Positions 7,599 to 15,143 of a stretch of DNA of 17,372 nt are shown here, piece by piece. A model generated the notes under the pieces. That model saw only the letters and a list, made by a program, of their open reading frames with translations. It was not told where the DNA came from and searched no databases. This DNA comes from JBAZAX01 sp964568625. Lineage in GTDB: Bacteria; Babelota; Babeliae; Babelales; RVW-14. The stretch lies in contig CAZMQG010000024.1 of the NCBI GenBank assembly GCA_964568625.1, forward strand, positions 1 to 17,372. Direction: 5' to 3'. Position numbers and translations under genes: made by a program. The stretch's first letter is position 1; each line of letters opens with the position of its first letter.

Positions 7599-7891
7599 AT
7601 AAAAAATATTCTGTAAAAAATGAGCTACGCTCACTTATGAACATTGGCCCCGCAACCTTAAAAGATCTTACTTTGTTGGGAATTACAACAATCGATCAAC
7701 TTGCACAAGCAAATCCTGATGAGTTGTATGAGCGTTTACAACAAATCACAAAAATCAAACACGACCCATGCGTTTGGGATGTGTTTGCTGCAATTATACA
7801 TGAAGCAAATACGGGAGAAAAAATACCATGGTGGCATTGGACATCAATTCGAAAAGCAAGAAAAAATTTGCAAATCACAACTCAGAATTGA
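7595..7891 (+). CDS. Cdd1-type helix-hairpin-helix protein
   Basis: A 98-residue protein of the Cdd1 family (named from a gene flanking the Clostridioides difficile pathogenicity locus). Residues 15-45 form a helix-hairpin-helix-like region (NIGPATLKDLTLLGITTIDQ), a fold that usually contacts DNA backbone. The family signature follows: KHDPCVWDVFAAIIHEANTG and PWWHWTSIRKARK. Function is unknown; DNA binding is inferred from the HhH motif. It starts inside the methyltransferase stop (ATGA overlap) and its last 17 bases overlap the 3' end of the convergent AAA ATPase gene. Confidence 0.75.
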   Translation: MNKKYSVKNELRSLMNIGPATLKDLTLLGITTIDQLAQANPDELYERLQQITKIKHDPCVWDVFAAIIHEANTGEKIPWWHWTSIRKARKNLQITTQN

Positions 7892-8678
7892 ACATATGGT
7901 GTAAATAATATTCTGGGTTATCCAAAAATTGCTTGGTAATTTGATAATGTTCCGTATCAGTATATCGAATAGTTGATAATTTTTCCGAATCACATGAATA
8001 GATAGTTGAATTGGGATATGCTAAAAGCATGGGGGAATGAGTAGCAATTATAAATTGTGCATTAGAGCTTTTGCACATTTCATTGATAATAATCATAAGT
8101 GAAAGCTGGCGTTGAGGTGAAAGCGCAGCCTCAGGTTCATCCAAAATGAAGAACCCATTTTTCCCAATACGATTTTTAAAAAATGATAAAAAGCTTTCTC
8201 CATGAGACTGTTCATGCAATGATTTTCCGCCATACGAAGCATAGACCCTATAAGCACCCTCTCCACCTTCTTTTGCTATTGTATCAAGATAATTTGCAAT
8301 GTTAAAAAAGCTTTCCGCTCGAAAAAAATATCCATCTTGTGGTTTTTTACGCCAAGAAAGTACAAATGTCTGGGCAAGTAATTCCGTCCCATCGTAGGTA
8401 TTCTGATTGGAGGTTTTGAAATGAATATTTTTGCTACCACCCTCTGGCCCAAAGCCAGACTTTAGTGCTATGGCTTCAAGAATGGTTGACTTACCCGTAC
8501 CATTTTCACCAACAAAAAAAGTTACTTGCGTGGGAAAAAGAATCTCTTGGAGATTTTTGATAATAGACAATGAGAAAGGGTAGCAGCTGAAATTATTATC
8601 GCTGATTTGAGTAAAATCAACTTTAACTTTATCAAGCAATGGACCATCTAATACGGAGTTGTATATTTGTTCTTTCAT
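7875..8678 (-). CDS. ABC/SMC-like AAA ATPase (COG3910 type)
   Basis: A 267-residue soluble ATPase with the ABC-type head arrangement: Walker A VGENGTGKST (56-65), a degenerate signature SHGESFLSFF (158-167), Walker B FFILDEPEAALSP (176-188) with catalytic E181, and the H-loop H214 in IIATHSPMLL. There is no membrane domain and no long coiled coil, so it is not a transporter. It matches the compact predicted-ATPase family COG3910 (AAA_21), related to RecF/SMC heads. Biological role is unknown. AGGGG six bases before the ATG is a strong ribosome binding site. The gene stands alone between the tolC terminator and the convergent cdd1-like gene, with which it overlaps by 17 bases. Confidence 0.8.
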   Translation of the reverse strand: MKEQIYNSVLDGPLLDKVKVDFTQISDNNFSCYPFSLSIIKNLQEILFPTQVTFFVGENGTGKSTILEAIALKSGFGPEGGSKNIHFKTSNQNTYDGTELLAQTFVLSWRKKPQDGYFFRAESFFNIANYLDTIAKEGGEGAYRVYASYGGKSLHEQSHGESFLSFFKNRIGKNGFFILDEPEAALSPQRQLSLMIIINEMCKSSNAQFIIATHSPMLLAYPNSTIYSCDSEKLSTIRYTDTEHYQITKQFLDNPEYYLHHMFNSEL

Positions 8679-8701
8679 GTGCTACCCCTAAAAAAATTTT
8701 C

Positions 8702-8730
8702 AAAATATAGGCTATAATATGATGGATCAA
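8702..8730 (-). promoter_or_regulatory. Candidate promoter for the AAA ATPase gene
   Basis: Minus strand TTGATC (8725-8730), 17-base spacer, TATTTT (8702-8707), 23 bases before the ATG. It begins directly after the tolC terminator, as expected for an independent unit. Confidence 0.35.
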
Positions 8731-8732
8731 TT

Positions 8733-8754
8733 AAAAAAACAAGCTCTTACGCTT
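8733..8754 (-). terminator. Intrinsic terminator after tolC
   Basis: On the minus strand AAGC-GTAAGA-GCTT is followed by G and seven T. It starts six bases after the tolC stop codon. The stem is short (four pairs), but position and T-run are right for the end of the efflux operon. Confidence 0.5.
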
Positions 8755-8759
8755 TCCAT

Positions 8760-10199
8760 TTAACTCCCGATCTCTCCATATCCGCAGGCAAATAATAAGT
8801 CTATTTTTTTAGATTCTAAATCAATTTTACTATCAAGCCACGAGAAGTTGGATTTATCCCAATCTGTTTGAGCAGAATCAAGCTCGACTTTAGATATTAT
8901 TCCAATTTTGTATTGTTGTTTTTTTAAAGTAAGTTCATTTTTTGCACGGGTTAAATCTAAGTTTTTTGCTTTAAATTTTGCCTGAGATTGAATGTAAGCG
9001 AAATAAGCTCTTTCAACATCAAATTTTATCGCTTGAACCATCTGTTCTTTATTTAACACCTCTTTGAGCATTGTTGCATGTGATAAGCTTTCTTGATAAT
9101 AACTTTGCAATCCATCAAAAATTGGCCAACTAAAATTTGCACTAACTGTTTGATAGTTTTGTCTAGTTTTTGCGGAAACCATTTCTTGCGTAGGATCCCC
9201 AAAAGATTTCCATGTTCCACCTGCAAGAGAAACATTTACCACGGGCAGCCTGGAACCTCGGGCTAACCTTACATCATCTTTTGCAATTGCTATTGTTTTA
9301 TCAGATCTTTTTAGTTCATCTCTGTTTTTTATTGCAATATCATAGTAATAATCAATTGGTTTTTCAGATAAATCTTGATTTTTATCACCCCATACAAGAT
9401 TTAATTTAACTTTATGAAACTTGTTATTTACATATCTACTACTGATCTCTTTTACACCTGTAATTTCAAGATCTACAGGTTGTCCCATAAAAAATTCAAG
9501 TTTCTTCTGAGATATCATTACGCCTTCGTAATAACTATCAATCATAGAGAGACTTTGAGCATTATCAGCGATTGCCTTTAACCAATCATTTTTATCTATC
9601 AGATCTAGGTTATTTGCATATTCAGTTTTTTTATAGCTGGAATCAGTCGATTTTTTGAAAGATTTTATTACCGTATTCTGTTGCTGAACTTTCCAACATT
9701 CTAAAAATGCTTTTTCTACTTCATGTCTTATATTTTTTTTGTCTATTTCATTTTGATATTCAACAACTTCTTTAACTTTTTTTGCTCTTTTATACTGCTC
9801 AATTGGTCCTGCAAAATTTATAACCAGTTGTTGAACCAAAAAATCCACATTTGACGTTGGACTACTTTGGCCCCTTGTTTGAGAAACGTTTCCGGTCATT
9901 GAAATAGTTGGGATGTACCCTGAAAGTGCCTGTTTACTACGCATTCGCCCCTCTTCAATTGCATATTGATAAGCTTTCAAATCAGGTTTGTTTTGTAACG
10001 CAATTTGAACAGCCTCCTGCATGTTTAATGTTGTTTTTTCGATAAGAGGAACATCACGTAGCTCAACGTCATCTTGAGATACAACTTTAAACTTTATTTC
10101 AGATAAATTTTGTGGCTTAACCGAAGGAAGGTTTTTATTTATTTTTGCTTGAAGATCAAAGCAACTAAAGAATAGCAAAATGAGAAAAATTATTTTCAT
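8760..10199 (-). CDS. tolC: TolC-family outer-membrane efflux channel
   Basis: A 479-residue outer-membrane factor that gives a MacAB-type pump its exit duct. The signal peptide is MKIIFLILLFFSCFDLQA. The mature part has the two-fold OEP arrangement: the first helical repeat opens with MQEAVQIALQNKPDLKAYQY, and the second contains AIAKDDVRLARGSRLPVVNVSL and later QYKIGIISKVELDSAQTDW, the usual TolC-family ending. The ATG at 10197-10199 is chosen because AGGGG precedes it and the signal peptide starts there; an upstream in-frame ATG at 10241 has no ribosome binding site and would add 14 residues before the signal peptide. It is the last gene of the efflux operon, 44 bases after the permease stop. 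Substrate unknown. Confidence 0.88.
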   Translation of the reverse strand: MKIIFLILLFFSCFDLQAKINKNLPSVKPQNLSEIKFKVVSQDDVELRDVPLIEKTTLNMQEAVQIALQNKPDLKAYQYAIEEGRMRSKQALSGYIPTISMTGNVSQTRGQSSPTSNVDFLVQQLVINFAGPIEQYKRAKKVKEVVEYQNEIDKKNIRHEVEKAFLECWKVQQQNTVIKSFKKSTDSSYKKTEYANNLDLIDKNDWLKAIADNAQSLSMIDSYYEGVMISQKKLEFFMGQPVDLEITGVKEISSRYVNNKFHKVKLNLVWGDKNQDLSEKPIDYYYDIAIKNRDELKRSDKTIAIAKDDVRLARGSRLPVVNVSLAGGTWKSFGDPTQEMVSAKTRQNYQTVSANFSWPIFDGLQSYYQESLSHATMLKEVLNKEQMVQAIKFDVERAYFAYIQSQAKFKAKNLDLTRAKNELTLKKQQYKIGIISKVELDSAQTDWDKSNFSWLDSKIDLESKKIDLLFACGYGEIGS

Positions 10200-10243
10200 T
10201 TGTTTGCCCCTAAGAAAGTTTATTTTTATATTTATAATCATGT

Positions 10244-11455
10244 TTATTTATCAAGTAACGCTTCAACCGGATTGAGTTGCGAAGCTTTATATGCAGGATA
10301 ATATCCAAAAAATAGTCCTATCAGCGCCGACGAACTCAAAGAAAGTGTGATAGCTGTTTTTGATATAAAAATTGGCCAACCAAGAACAATCCCTATGATT
10401 TTTGAAATACCAATTCCGAGCAATGCTCCCAGCAGACCACCGGCGAGACAAATCGTCACAGCCTCTAAGACAAATTGTATAAGTATAGCTCGCTTTGTGG
10501 CACCCAACGCCATGCGAATACCAATTTCTTTAGTACGCTCAGTTACACTCACAAGCATTATATTCATAATGCCAATACCACCAACAATAAGGGATATTGA
10601 AGCTATTATTAAAAGAAGAAGGTTAAGAACGCTTGAAGCTGCATCTGAAGCTTGAGCAATATCATTCTGAGTAAAAAACGTAAAATCATCATCATCCTTA
10701 GACCCTAAATGATGTTTTTGACGCAAAATAGAACGAATAATCGTAGCTGTTGCATCCATACGCTCTTTGGTTTTTGTTGAAAGCAAAAAGGCTGCATATG
10801 TAGTCTTACCCATAAGTTTACGTTGTACTGCAATTAAAGGAGATAGAATTACATCGTCTTGATCTCGCCCATCAGGAGATTTACCCTGCTCTGACAGTAC
10901 ACCAATAACTTTGAATGGCAATTTTTTAATGCGAATCATTTTGCCAATCGGATTATCTGTACCAAAAAGCTCACGTGAAACTGTTGTACCTAGAACTGCC
11001 AGTCTGCGCCCCGCGTTTGTATCTTCTTTAGTAAAAAAATCACCCGATTTTAGCTTCCAGTTTCTAATAGTTATGTAATCTTGATTGACGCCAGCTATCA
11101 TTGTTTGCCAATTGGATTTTTCAGATACCGCTTTTATTGGTTGCATAACAGCTGGGGATATGAAAGCAATATCATTACATTCGAACATTATGGCTTTCAA
11201 ATCAGCTTCTTTGAGTGTAAGAGCCAATCCACCACGTTGCCCCACATGCTTGGGTGAAGAACCCAATACAATAATGAAGTTGCTTCCGAGTTTTTCTATA
11301 GTTTGATTAACACGAGATTTGGCTCCTTCACCAATTGACATAACAGCAATAATTGAGATAACGCCTATAATGATACCCAACGTAGTTAAAAAAGAACGTA
11401 CTTTATGCTTCCTAAGCGATCGGAATGCAGAAGTAAAAAGTTGATAAAAGTTCAT
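10244..11455 (-). CDS. macB: MacB-type ABC transporter permease
   Basis: Inner-membrane half of a MacAB-TolC mechanotransmission pump, 403 residues. One membrane helix at about 21-41 (RSFLTTLGIIIGVISIIAVM) is followed by the large periplasmic MacB_PCD domain, then three C-terminal helices of the FtsX fold. The family hallmark GGIGIMNIMLVSVTERTKEI sits after the second helix, and the end reads GYYPAYKASQLNPVEALL. In E. coli MacB the ATPase is fused to this part; here it is a separate gene, which overlaps this start by four bases. Length and motifs are complete. The drug, peptide or lipid substrate cannot be told from the sequence. LolC/E-type permeases are the main alternative, but the adaptor and TolC neighbours favour MacB. 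Confidence 0.88.
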   Translation of the reverse strand: MNFYQLFTSAFRSLRKHKVRSFLTTLGIIIGVISIIAVMSIGEGAKSRVNQTIEKLGSNFIIVLGSSPKHVGQRGGLALTLKEADLKAIMFECNDIAFISPAVMQPIKAVSEKSNWQTMIAGVNQDYITIRNWKLKSGDFFTKEDTNAGRRLAVLGTTVSRELFGTDNPIGKMIRIKKLPFKVIGVLSEQGKSPDGRDQDDVILSPLIAVQRKLMGKTTYAAFLLSTKTKERMDATATIIRSILRQKHHLGSKDDDDFTFFTQNDIAQASDAASSVLNLLLLIIASISLIVGGIGIMNIMLVSVTERTKEIGIRMALGATKRAILIQFVLEAVTICLAGGLLGALLGIGISKIIGIVLGWPIFISKTAITLSLSSSALIGLFFGYYPAYKASQLNPVEALLDK

Positions 11456-12138
11456 AGTGCTCCAGCTCTGTCTGAAATAATATTACCGTCAACAAGTTCT
11501 ATGATACGTTTAGTTTTTGCAGCAATACTTGGCTCGTGCGTCACAATAATAATGGTAACCCCTTTATCGGCATTTAATTTTTTAAACACATCAAGAATGG
11601 TATTACCGGTTGCTGTATCCAAATTACCGGTTGGCTCATCGGCTAATATAATTGACGGATTGTTGATAAGTGATCGCGCCACTGCAACACGCTGTTGCTG
11701 GCCACCAGATAGTTGATGAGGATAATGGTCCATTCGGGCTGACAAATTGACAAGCTCCAAAAGTTTTGCAGCCTTATCACGCGCTTCCTCTTCCTTAACT
11801 CCTGCATAAAGTTGTGGTAATGCGACATTATCAAGGGCGGTCAGATCGGGAAGAAGATGAAACTTTTGAAAAACAAACCCAATTTTTTGGTTACGTATAC
11901 GAGCAAGATCATCACTGTCTGCTGTTGATACGTTAATTCCATCAAGAATGTATGATCCCGATGTTGGAACATCCAAACAACCAAGCAAGTGCATGAGCGT
12001 AGATTTTCCAGAACCTGAAAAACCGGTTATAGCCACAAACTCACCCTTATCTATTGTTAAACTAACCCCTTTGAGGATTTTTAAATCGTTATCACCCATC
12101 TTGAAGATCTTGATGAGGTCTTTTGCAACTATAAGCAT
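11452..12138 (-). CDS. MacB/LolD-type ABC transporter ATPase subunit
   Basis: A 228-residue cytosolic ATPase that powers the adjacent permease. Walker A is GFSGSGKST (39-47), the Q-loop Q91 is in FVFQKFHLLP, the signature is LSGGQQQR (143-150), Walker B is IILADEPTGNLD (163-174), and the H-loop is H201 in VTHEP. DEPTGNLD and length place it in the MacB/LolD/FtsE group. It begins two bases after the adaptor stop and ends in a four-base overlap with the permease, so stoichiometric translation is likely. All catalytic elements are intact. Confidence 0.92.
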   Translation of the reverse strand: MLIVAKDLIKIFKMGDNDLKILKGVSLTIDKGEFVAITGFSGSGKSTLMHLLGCLDVPTSGSYILDGINVSTADSDDLARIRNQKIGFVFQKFHLLPDLTALDNVALPQLYAGVKEEEARDKAAKLLELVNLSARMDHYPHQLSGGQQQRVAVARSLINNPSIILADEPTGNLDTATGNTILDVFKKLNADKGVTIIIVTHEPSIAAKTKRIIELVDGNIISDRAGAL

Positions 12139-12140
12139 GA

Positions 12141-13355
12141 TTAATTACCCAATCCGCCTGAAGGTTTTCCAAAAATCCCTTTAAGTAGTAAATTTTCGCG
12201 TTTAACATCATCTACTTCGACAGCAATTTGGTCGTTAAGTGTAATACCTGATGTCACTTCGGTATTTCTTCCGTCTGTTGCCCCAAGTTTTACTTCAACT
12301 TGTGCAATAGTTTTTGCATCTTTCATGACCCAAAGATAGTCTTTATCTGATAGATCAGACTGAGTAGAGTTGGATGAATTTTCTGTTTTTACAACCGCCA
12401 AGCCCAATACTTGCGCAGCATTTTCAACATGCACAGGATCAATGCGAAGCGCTTTATTGGGAACGGTAATGGCTTCTTCGCTTCCCGCTACATTAATATC
12501 AACGTTAACTGTCATTCCTGGACGAAGCTTAAGATCCGGATTTGCAACATCAAGTACCGTATCATAGGTAACAACGTTATCAACGATGTTGGCCAAATAT
12601 CTTATATATTTGACCTTAGCGGTAAATTTCATCTTAGGAAAAGCATCTACGCTAAAAGTTGCTGATTGCCCACTCTTTACTAACCCAATATCTGCCTCAT
12701 CAATATCAATATGAGCTTCCATTTCATGAAGATTTGCAGCAAGTGTATAAAGAGCTGTGGCTTGAAATTGCGCTGTAACCATTTGTCCAAGATCAACCAT
12801 TTTTGAAATAACAATGCTATCTTCCGGGGCCCGAACAAATAGATTGTCGTACTGTTTTTTATTGAGCTCAAGCGTTGCATTAAGTTTTTCTACACGAGCT
12901 TTAGTTGTTTTGTAGGCTTGAGTAACAGAGTCAAAAGTATTTTGGGAAATTTGTCCCAATGAAAAAAGAGCTTTTTGTCTTCGATAAAATTTCTCTTGAA
13001 AATCCAAATTTGCACGTGCTTCAGCAAGATCTGCAGTAGTTCTTTTCACCTCACTATCACCAACCCCATCATCAAGAACGGCCAGTAACTGCCCCTTTTT
13101 AACAATATCATTGTCTTGAGCAAGAACTTTTACAACACGTCCTGCTACTAAGCTGCCAACAGTTATTTGAACGACGGCTTTAAGTTTGCCTGAAGCATTT
13201 ACAAATTGAGAAAGATCCTGCCTTGTTGGTTGCTCGGTTCGAATTGGATTAACCAGATTATTAGCCGAGCTTTTATTTTTTACATAAAAGTATGCACCAA
13301 CACTTATGCCGGCAAGAAGAAATATAATTATCATAGGGTTTCTTAATAAACGCAT
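12141..13355 (-). CDS. macA: MacA-like periplasmic adaptor (HlyD/RND-MFP family)
   Basis: A 404-residue membrane-fusion protein joining the MacB-type pump to the TolC-type channel. One N-terminal membrane anchor (MIIIFLLAGISVGAYFYV, about 8-25) leads into the lipoyl/barrel part (GSLVAGRVVKVLAQDNDIVKKGQLLAVLDD). An alpha-hairpin of about 60 residues follows (ARANLDFQEKFYRRQKALFS to LELNKKQYDNLFVRAPEDS), then the beta-barrel and membrane-proximal domains (RPGMTVNVDINV). GAAGGA five bases before the ATG is a strong ribosome binding site. It is the first structural gene of the pump operon, and a composite MarR operator overlaps its predicted promoter. A short Ser/Asn-rich insert (about 327-340) interrupts the C-terminal domain. 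Confidence 0.9.
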   Translation of the reverse strand: MRLLRNPMIIIFLLAGISVGAYFYVKNKSSANNLVNPIRTEQPTRQDLSQFVNASGKLKAVVQITVGSLVAGRVVKVLAQDNDIVKKGQLLAVLDDGVGDSEVKRTTADLAEARANLDFQEKFYRRQKALFSLGQISQNTFDSVTQAYKTTKARVEKLNATLELNKKQYDNLFVRAPEDSIVISKMVDLGQMVTAQFQATALYTLAANLHEMEAHIDIDEADIGLVKSGQSATFSVDAFPKMKFTAKVKYIRYLANIVDNVVTYDTVLDVANPDLKLRPGMTVNVDINVAGSEEAITVPNKALRIDPVHVENAAQVLGLAVVKTENSSNSTQSDLSDKDYLWVMKDAKTIAQVEVKLGATDGRNTEVTSGITLNDQIAVEVDDVKRENLLLKGIFGKPSGGLGN

Positions 13356-13435
13356 AAAAATCCTTCGATGTAGGTTAAAAGATTATTAAATAGTTTCTTA
13401 TTTGTAACAAAACTGTAAGCTAACATTCTTTTTAT

Positions 13436-13464
13436 TTTATAATTAAATATAGTTAGATTTCTAA
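13436..13464 (-). promoter_or_regulatory. Candidate promoter of the macA-macB-tolC operon
   Basis: Minus strand TTAGAA (13459-13464), 17-base spacer, TATAAA (13436-13441). The -35 hexamer lies inside the downstream TTAG-N4-CTAA module of the operator, so bound MarR would block RNA polymerase. The predicted leader before macA is about 75 bases. Confidence 0.4.
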
Positions 13465-13483
13465 TAATTAGAATTCTAACTAT
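13449..13483. promoter_or_regulatory. Composite MarR/SlyA-type operator upstream of macA
   Basis: A 35-base palindrome with a single mismatched pair, centred at 13466. Its outer arms are ATAGTTAGA and TCTAACTAT. Inside are two modules, TTAG-ATTT-CTAA (13453-13464) and TTAG-AATT-CTAA (13468-13479), 15 bases centre to centre. The SlyA consensus known from enterobacteria, TTAGCAAGCTAA, has the same TTAG-N4-CTAA form. The identical layout occurs before marR. Suggested reading: two MarR dimers on nearby faces of the helix repress the pump operon. Confidence 0.72.
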
Positions 13484-13497
13484 ACGATCAAAAAAAA

Positions 13498-13941
13498 TCA
13501 CATTTCAAATTTTTCGTTAATCAACTGAAGAAGACGTAAGTATGAATCCTTTTGTTCTTCGGTCATCCCTTGCATTATCTTCTTTTCAGTTTCATTAAAA
13601 ATAGTAATAAACTTATTTATAAGCTCTTCCCCTTTTGGTGCAAGGGTTAATTCCTTTGTTCGTTCATCTGTGCTGGATGTAATACGACGAATAAAACCTT
13701 TTTTTTCAAGTCCCTGCAATAAGCTTGTAACCGATGCTCCCGTTATACCCATCAAATCTTCAACGTCTGTCTGGCAAAGACGAACTCCATTTTTTTGGTT
13801 TTCGTAGATAAACCCGAGAATTCGAGCCTGCTGACTGCTGAGGTCATATGGCTTCAAATACGTATCAATAGATCTTTTGATATTATGAAAAATAGATCTA
13901 AAGTAAAATTGAAACGGATATTCAATTTCATTTTTTTTCAT
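13498..13941 (-). CDS. MarR/SlyA-family transcriptional repressor of the efflux operon
   Basis: A 147-residue winged-helix regulator. The DNA-binding part is CQTDVEDLMGITGASVTSLL with recognition helix around TGASVTSLLQGLEKKGF. The wing SSTDERTKELTLAPKGEEL carries the typical MarR D-x-R motif. Flanking N- and C-terminal helices would form the dimer and ligand cleft. AGAGG eight bases before the ATG at 13939-13941 selects this start over an ATG seven codons upstream. MarR proteins usually repress themselves and a neighbouring resistance gene until a small phenolic or lipophilic ligand binds. Matching operators lie before this gene and before macA, on the same strand, supporting both roles. The inducing ligand cannot be predicted. 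Confidence 0.85.
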   Translation of the reverse strand: MKKNEIEYPFQFYFRSIFHNIKRSIDTYLKPYDLSSQQARILGFIYENQKNGVRLCQTDVEDLMGITGASVTSLLQGLEKKGFIRRITSSTDERTKELTLAPKGEELINKFITIFNETEKKIMQGMTEEQKDSYLRLLQLINEKFEM

Positions 13942-13978
13942 TCCAAAAACCTCTTTTTGCATTACAAAATATCTTTAA

Positions 13979-14005
13979 TTAGGACTCTAATAGTTAGAGT
14001 ACTAA
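13979..14005. promoter_or_regulatory. Composite MarR/SlyA-type operator upstream of marR (autoregulation)
   Basis: A 27-base palindrome with one mismatched pair, built from TTAG-GACT-CTAA (13979-13990) and TTAG-AGTA-CTAA (13994-14005), 15 bases apart, with a perfect core ACTCTAA-TAG-TTAGAGT (13984-14000). The layout equals that upstream of macA. It covers the likely -10 region of marR, so the regulator should repress its own gene. Confidence 0.72.
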
Positions 14006-14023
14006 CTTTTAATACTTAGTCAA
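13996..14023 (-). promoter_or_regulatory. Candidate promoter of marR
   Basis: Minus strand TTGACT (14018-14023) matches the -35 consensus at five of six positions. After 16 bases comes TACTCT (13996-14001), a weak -10 inside the operator. A further pair of half-sites, ACTAA (14001-14005) and TTAGT (14016-14020), touches the -35. Confidence 0.35.
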
Positions 14024-14169
14024 GCACACAAATAAATTAGTATACGAGTTATACATGCAGCAATTTGGGCAGTACAAAAACAATTAATCAGTCCTACCCA
14101 ACGAAATTTGCATCTGATTTTAAAGTACAACAAATTTTAGACCTGACTGACCAAATAAGTGAATTTTCC

Positions 14170-15135
14170 TTAGTAAAGCAACCAATTAAACATGTACCCT
14201 GTAAATAAAATTCCCAAGCCAACAACTGCTGCAAAAATGATAAGCAGCTTGGTTTTCATGATTTTTTTAAGTATCAAAAACTCTGGAAGCGAAAGCCCTG
14301 TTACAGCCATCATAAAAGCAAGTGTTGTACCAATGGCAACACCCTTTTGGGTAAGAACAGAGACAAGCGGCATAACTCCTGCAGCATTCGAATAAAGCGG
14401 AATACCAACAAGAGTTGCTATGAGAACAGAGTACCATGAATTCCCTCCGGCATAGTGCGCAATAAATTCTGTTGGCACATATCCATGTATCCAAGCCCCT
14501 ACACCAATACCAATCACAATGTATGGCAAAATCTTAAAAATCGTATCACTCGTATAATCTCTTGCAGATTGTATTCGTTGAGACCAAGTTAATTGAATAA
14601 ACTCCAAAGAAGCATTCCGGTTGCTAACGCCAAACGATTCAATTAGATGTTGAACCTTTAACTTCCCTATGACAAACCCGGCAATAACAGCAATCAGATA
14701 ACCACTGGCAATATATATAAAAGTAGTCTTCCATCCAAATAATCCGAGCAGTAGAACAATTGCTACTTCATTAATCATCGGAGATGCAATCAGAAACGAA
14801 AAGGTTACACCTATTGGAACCCCAGCCTCAATAAAACCCAAAAAAAGAGGAATGGCACTACACGTACAAAATGGAGTAATTATTCCAAAAGCTGCAGCCA
14901 TAAGATTGCCGGTGATTTGATAGCGATGAGAAAGAATTAATCGTATTTTCTCTGCCGGTATAAACGACCGAATAACCGATACAATAAAAATAATAACCGT
15001 TAAAAGAATAAGAATTTTTATTGTATCAAAAATAAAAAAGTTTACAGCATCAGCCAAGACAGTACCCTTAGATATCAAAAATATGCTATAAGTAAGCCAA
15101 TCCGCAAGGCATTGAACTGGATAAAAAACACTCAT
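14170..15135 (-). CDS. ArsP/YraQ-type permease (COG0701), probable metal(loid) efflux
   Basis: A 321-residue inner-membrane permease with about eight to ten hydrophobic segments in two related halves. The family signature TPFCTCSAIPLF (87-98) carries the cysteine pair C90 and C92, followed by ASPMINEVAI (117-126). The second half has GIPLYSNAAGVMPL and TGLSLPE. COG0701 includes ArsP, which exports trivalent organoarsenicals, and SO_0444-type copper/zinc exporters. The upstream ArsR-family gene supports a metal or metalloid substrate, but which one is not decided by sequence. The ribosome binding site AGGGGGAG overlaps the ArsR stop codon, and the genes are eight bases apart, so they are co-expressed. 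Confidence 0.82.
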   Translation of the reverse strand: MSVFYPVQCLADWLTYSIFLISKGTVLADAVNFFIFDTIKILILLTVIIFIVSVIRSFIPAEKIRLILSHRYQITGNLMAAAFGIITPFCTCSAIPLFLGFIEAGVPIGVTFSFLIASPMINEVAIVLLLGLFGWKTTFIYIASGYLIAVIAGFVIGKLKVQHLIESFGVSNRNASLEFIQLTWSQRIQSARDYTSDTIFKILPYIVIGIGVGAWIHGYVPTEFIAHYAGGNSWYSVLIATLVGIPLYSNAAGVMPLVSVLTQKGVAIGTTLAFMMAVTGLSLPEFLILKKIMKTKLLIIFAAVVGLGILFTGYMFNWLLY

Positions 15136-15143
15136 TGCTCCCC

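Noticed and set aside
14050..14140. TTGGG...CCCAA inverted repeat between marR and the permease
   Set aside because: Five-base arms with a long loop; expected by chance and not tied to either gene end.
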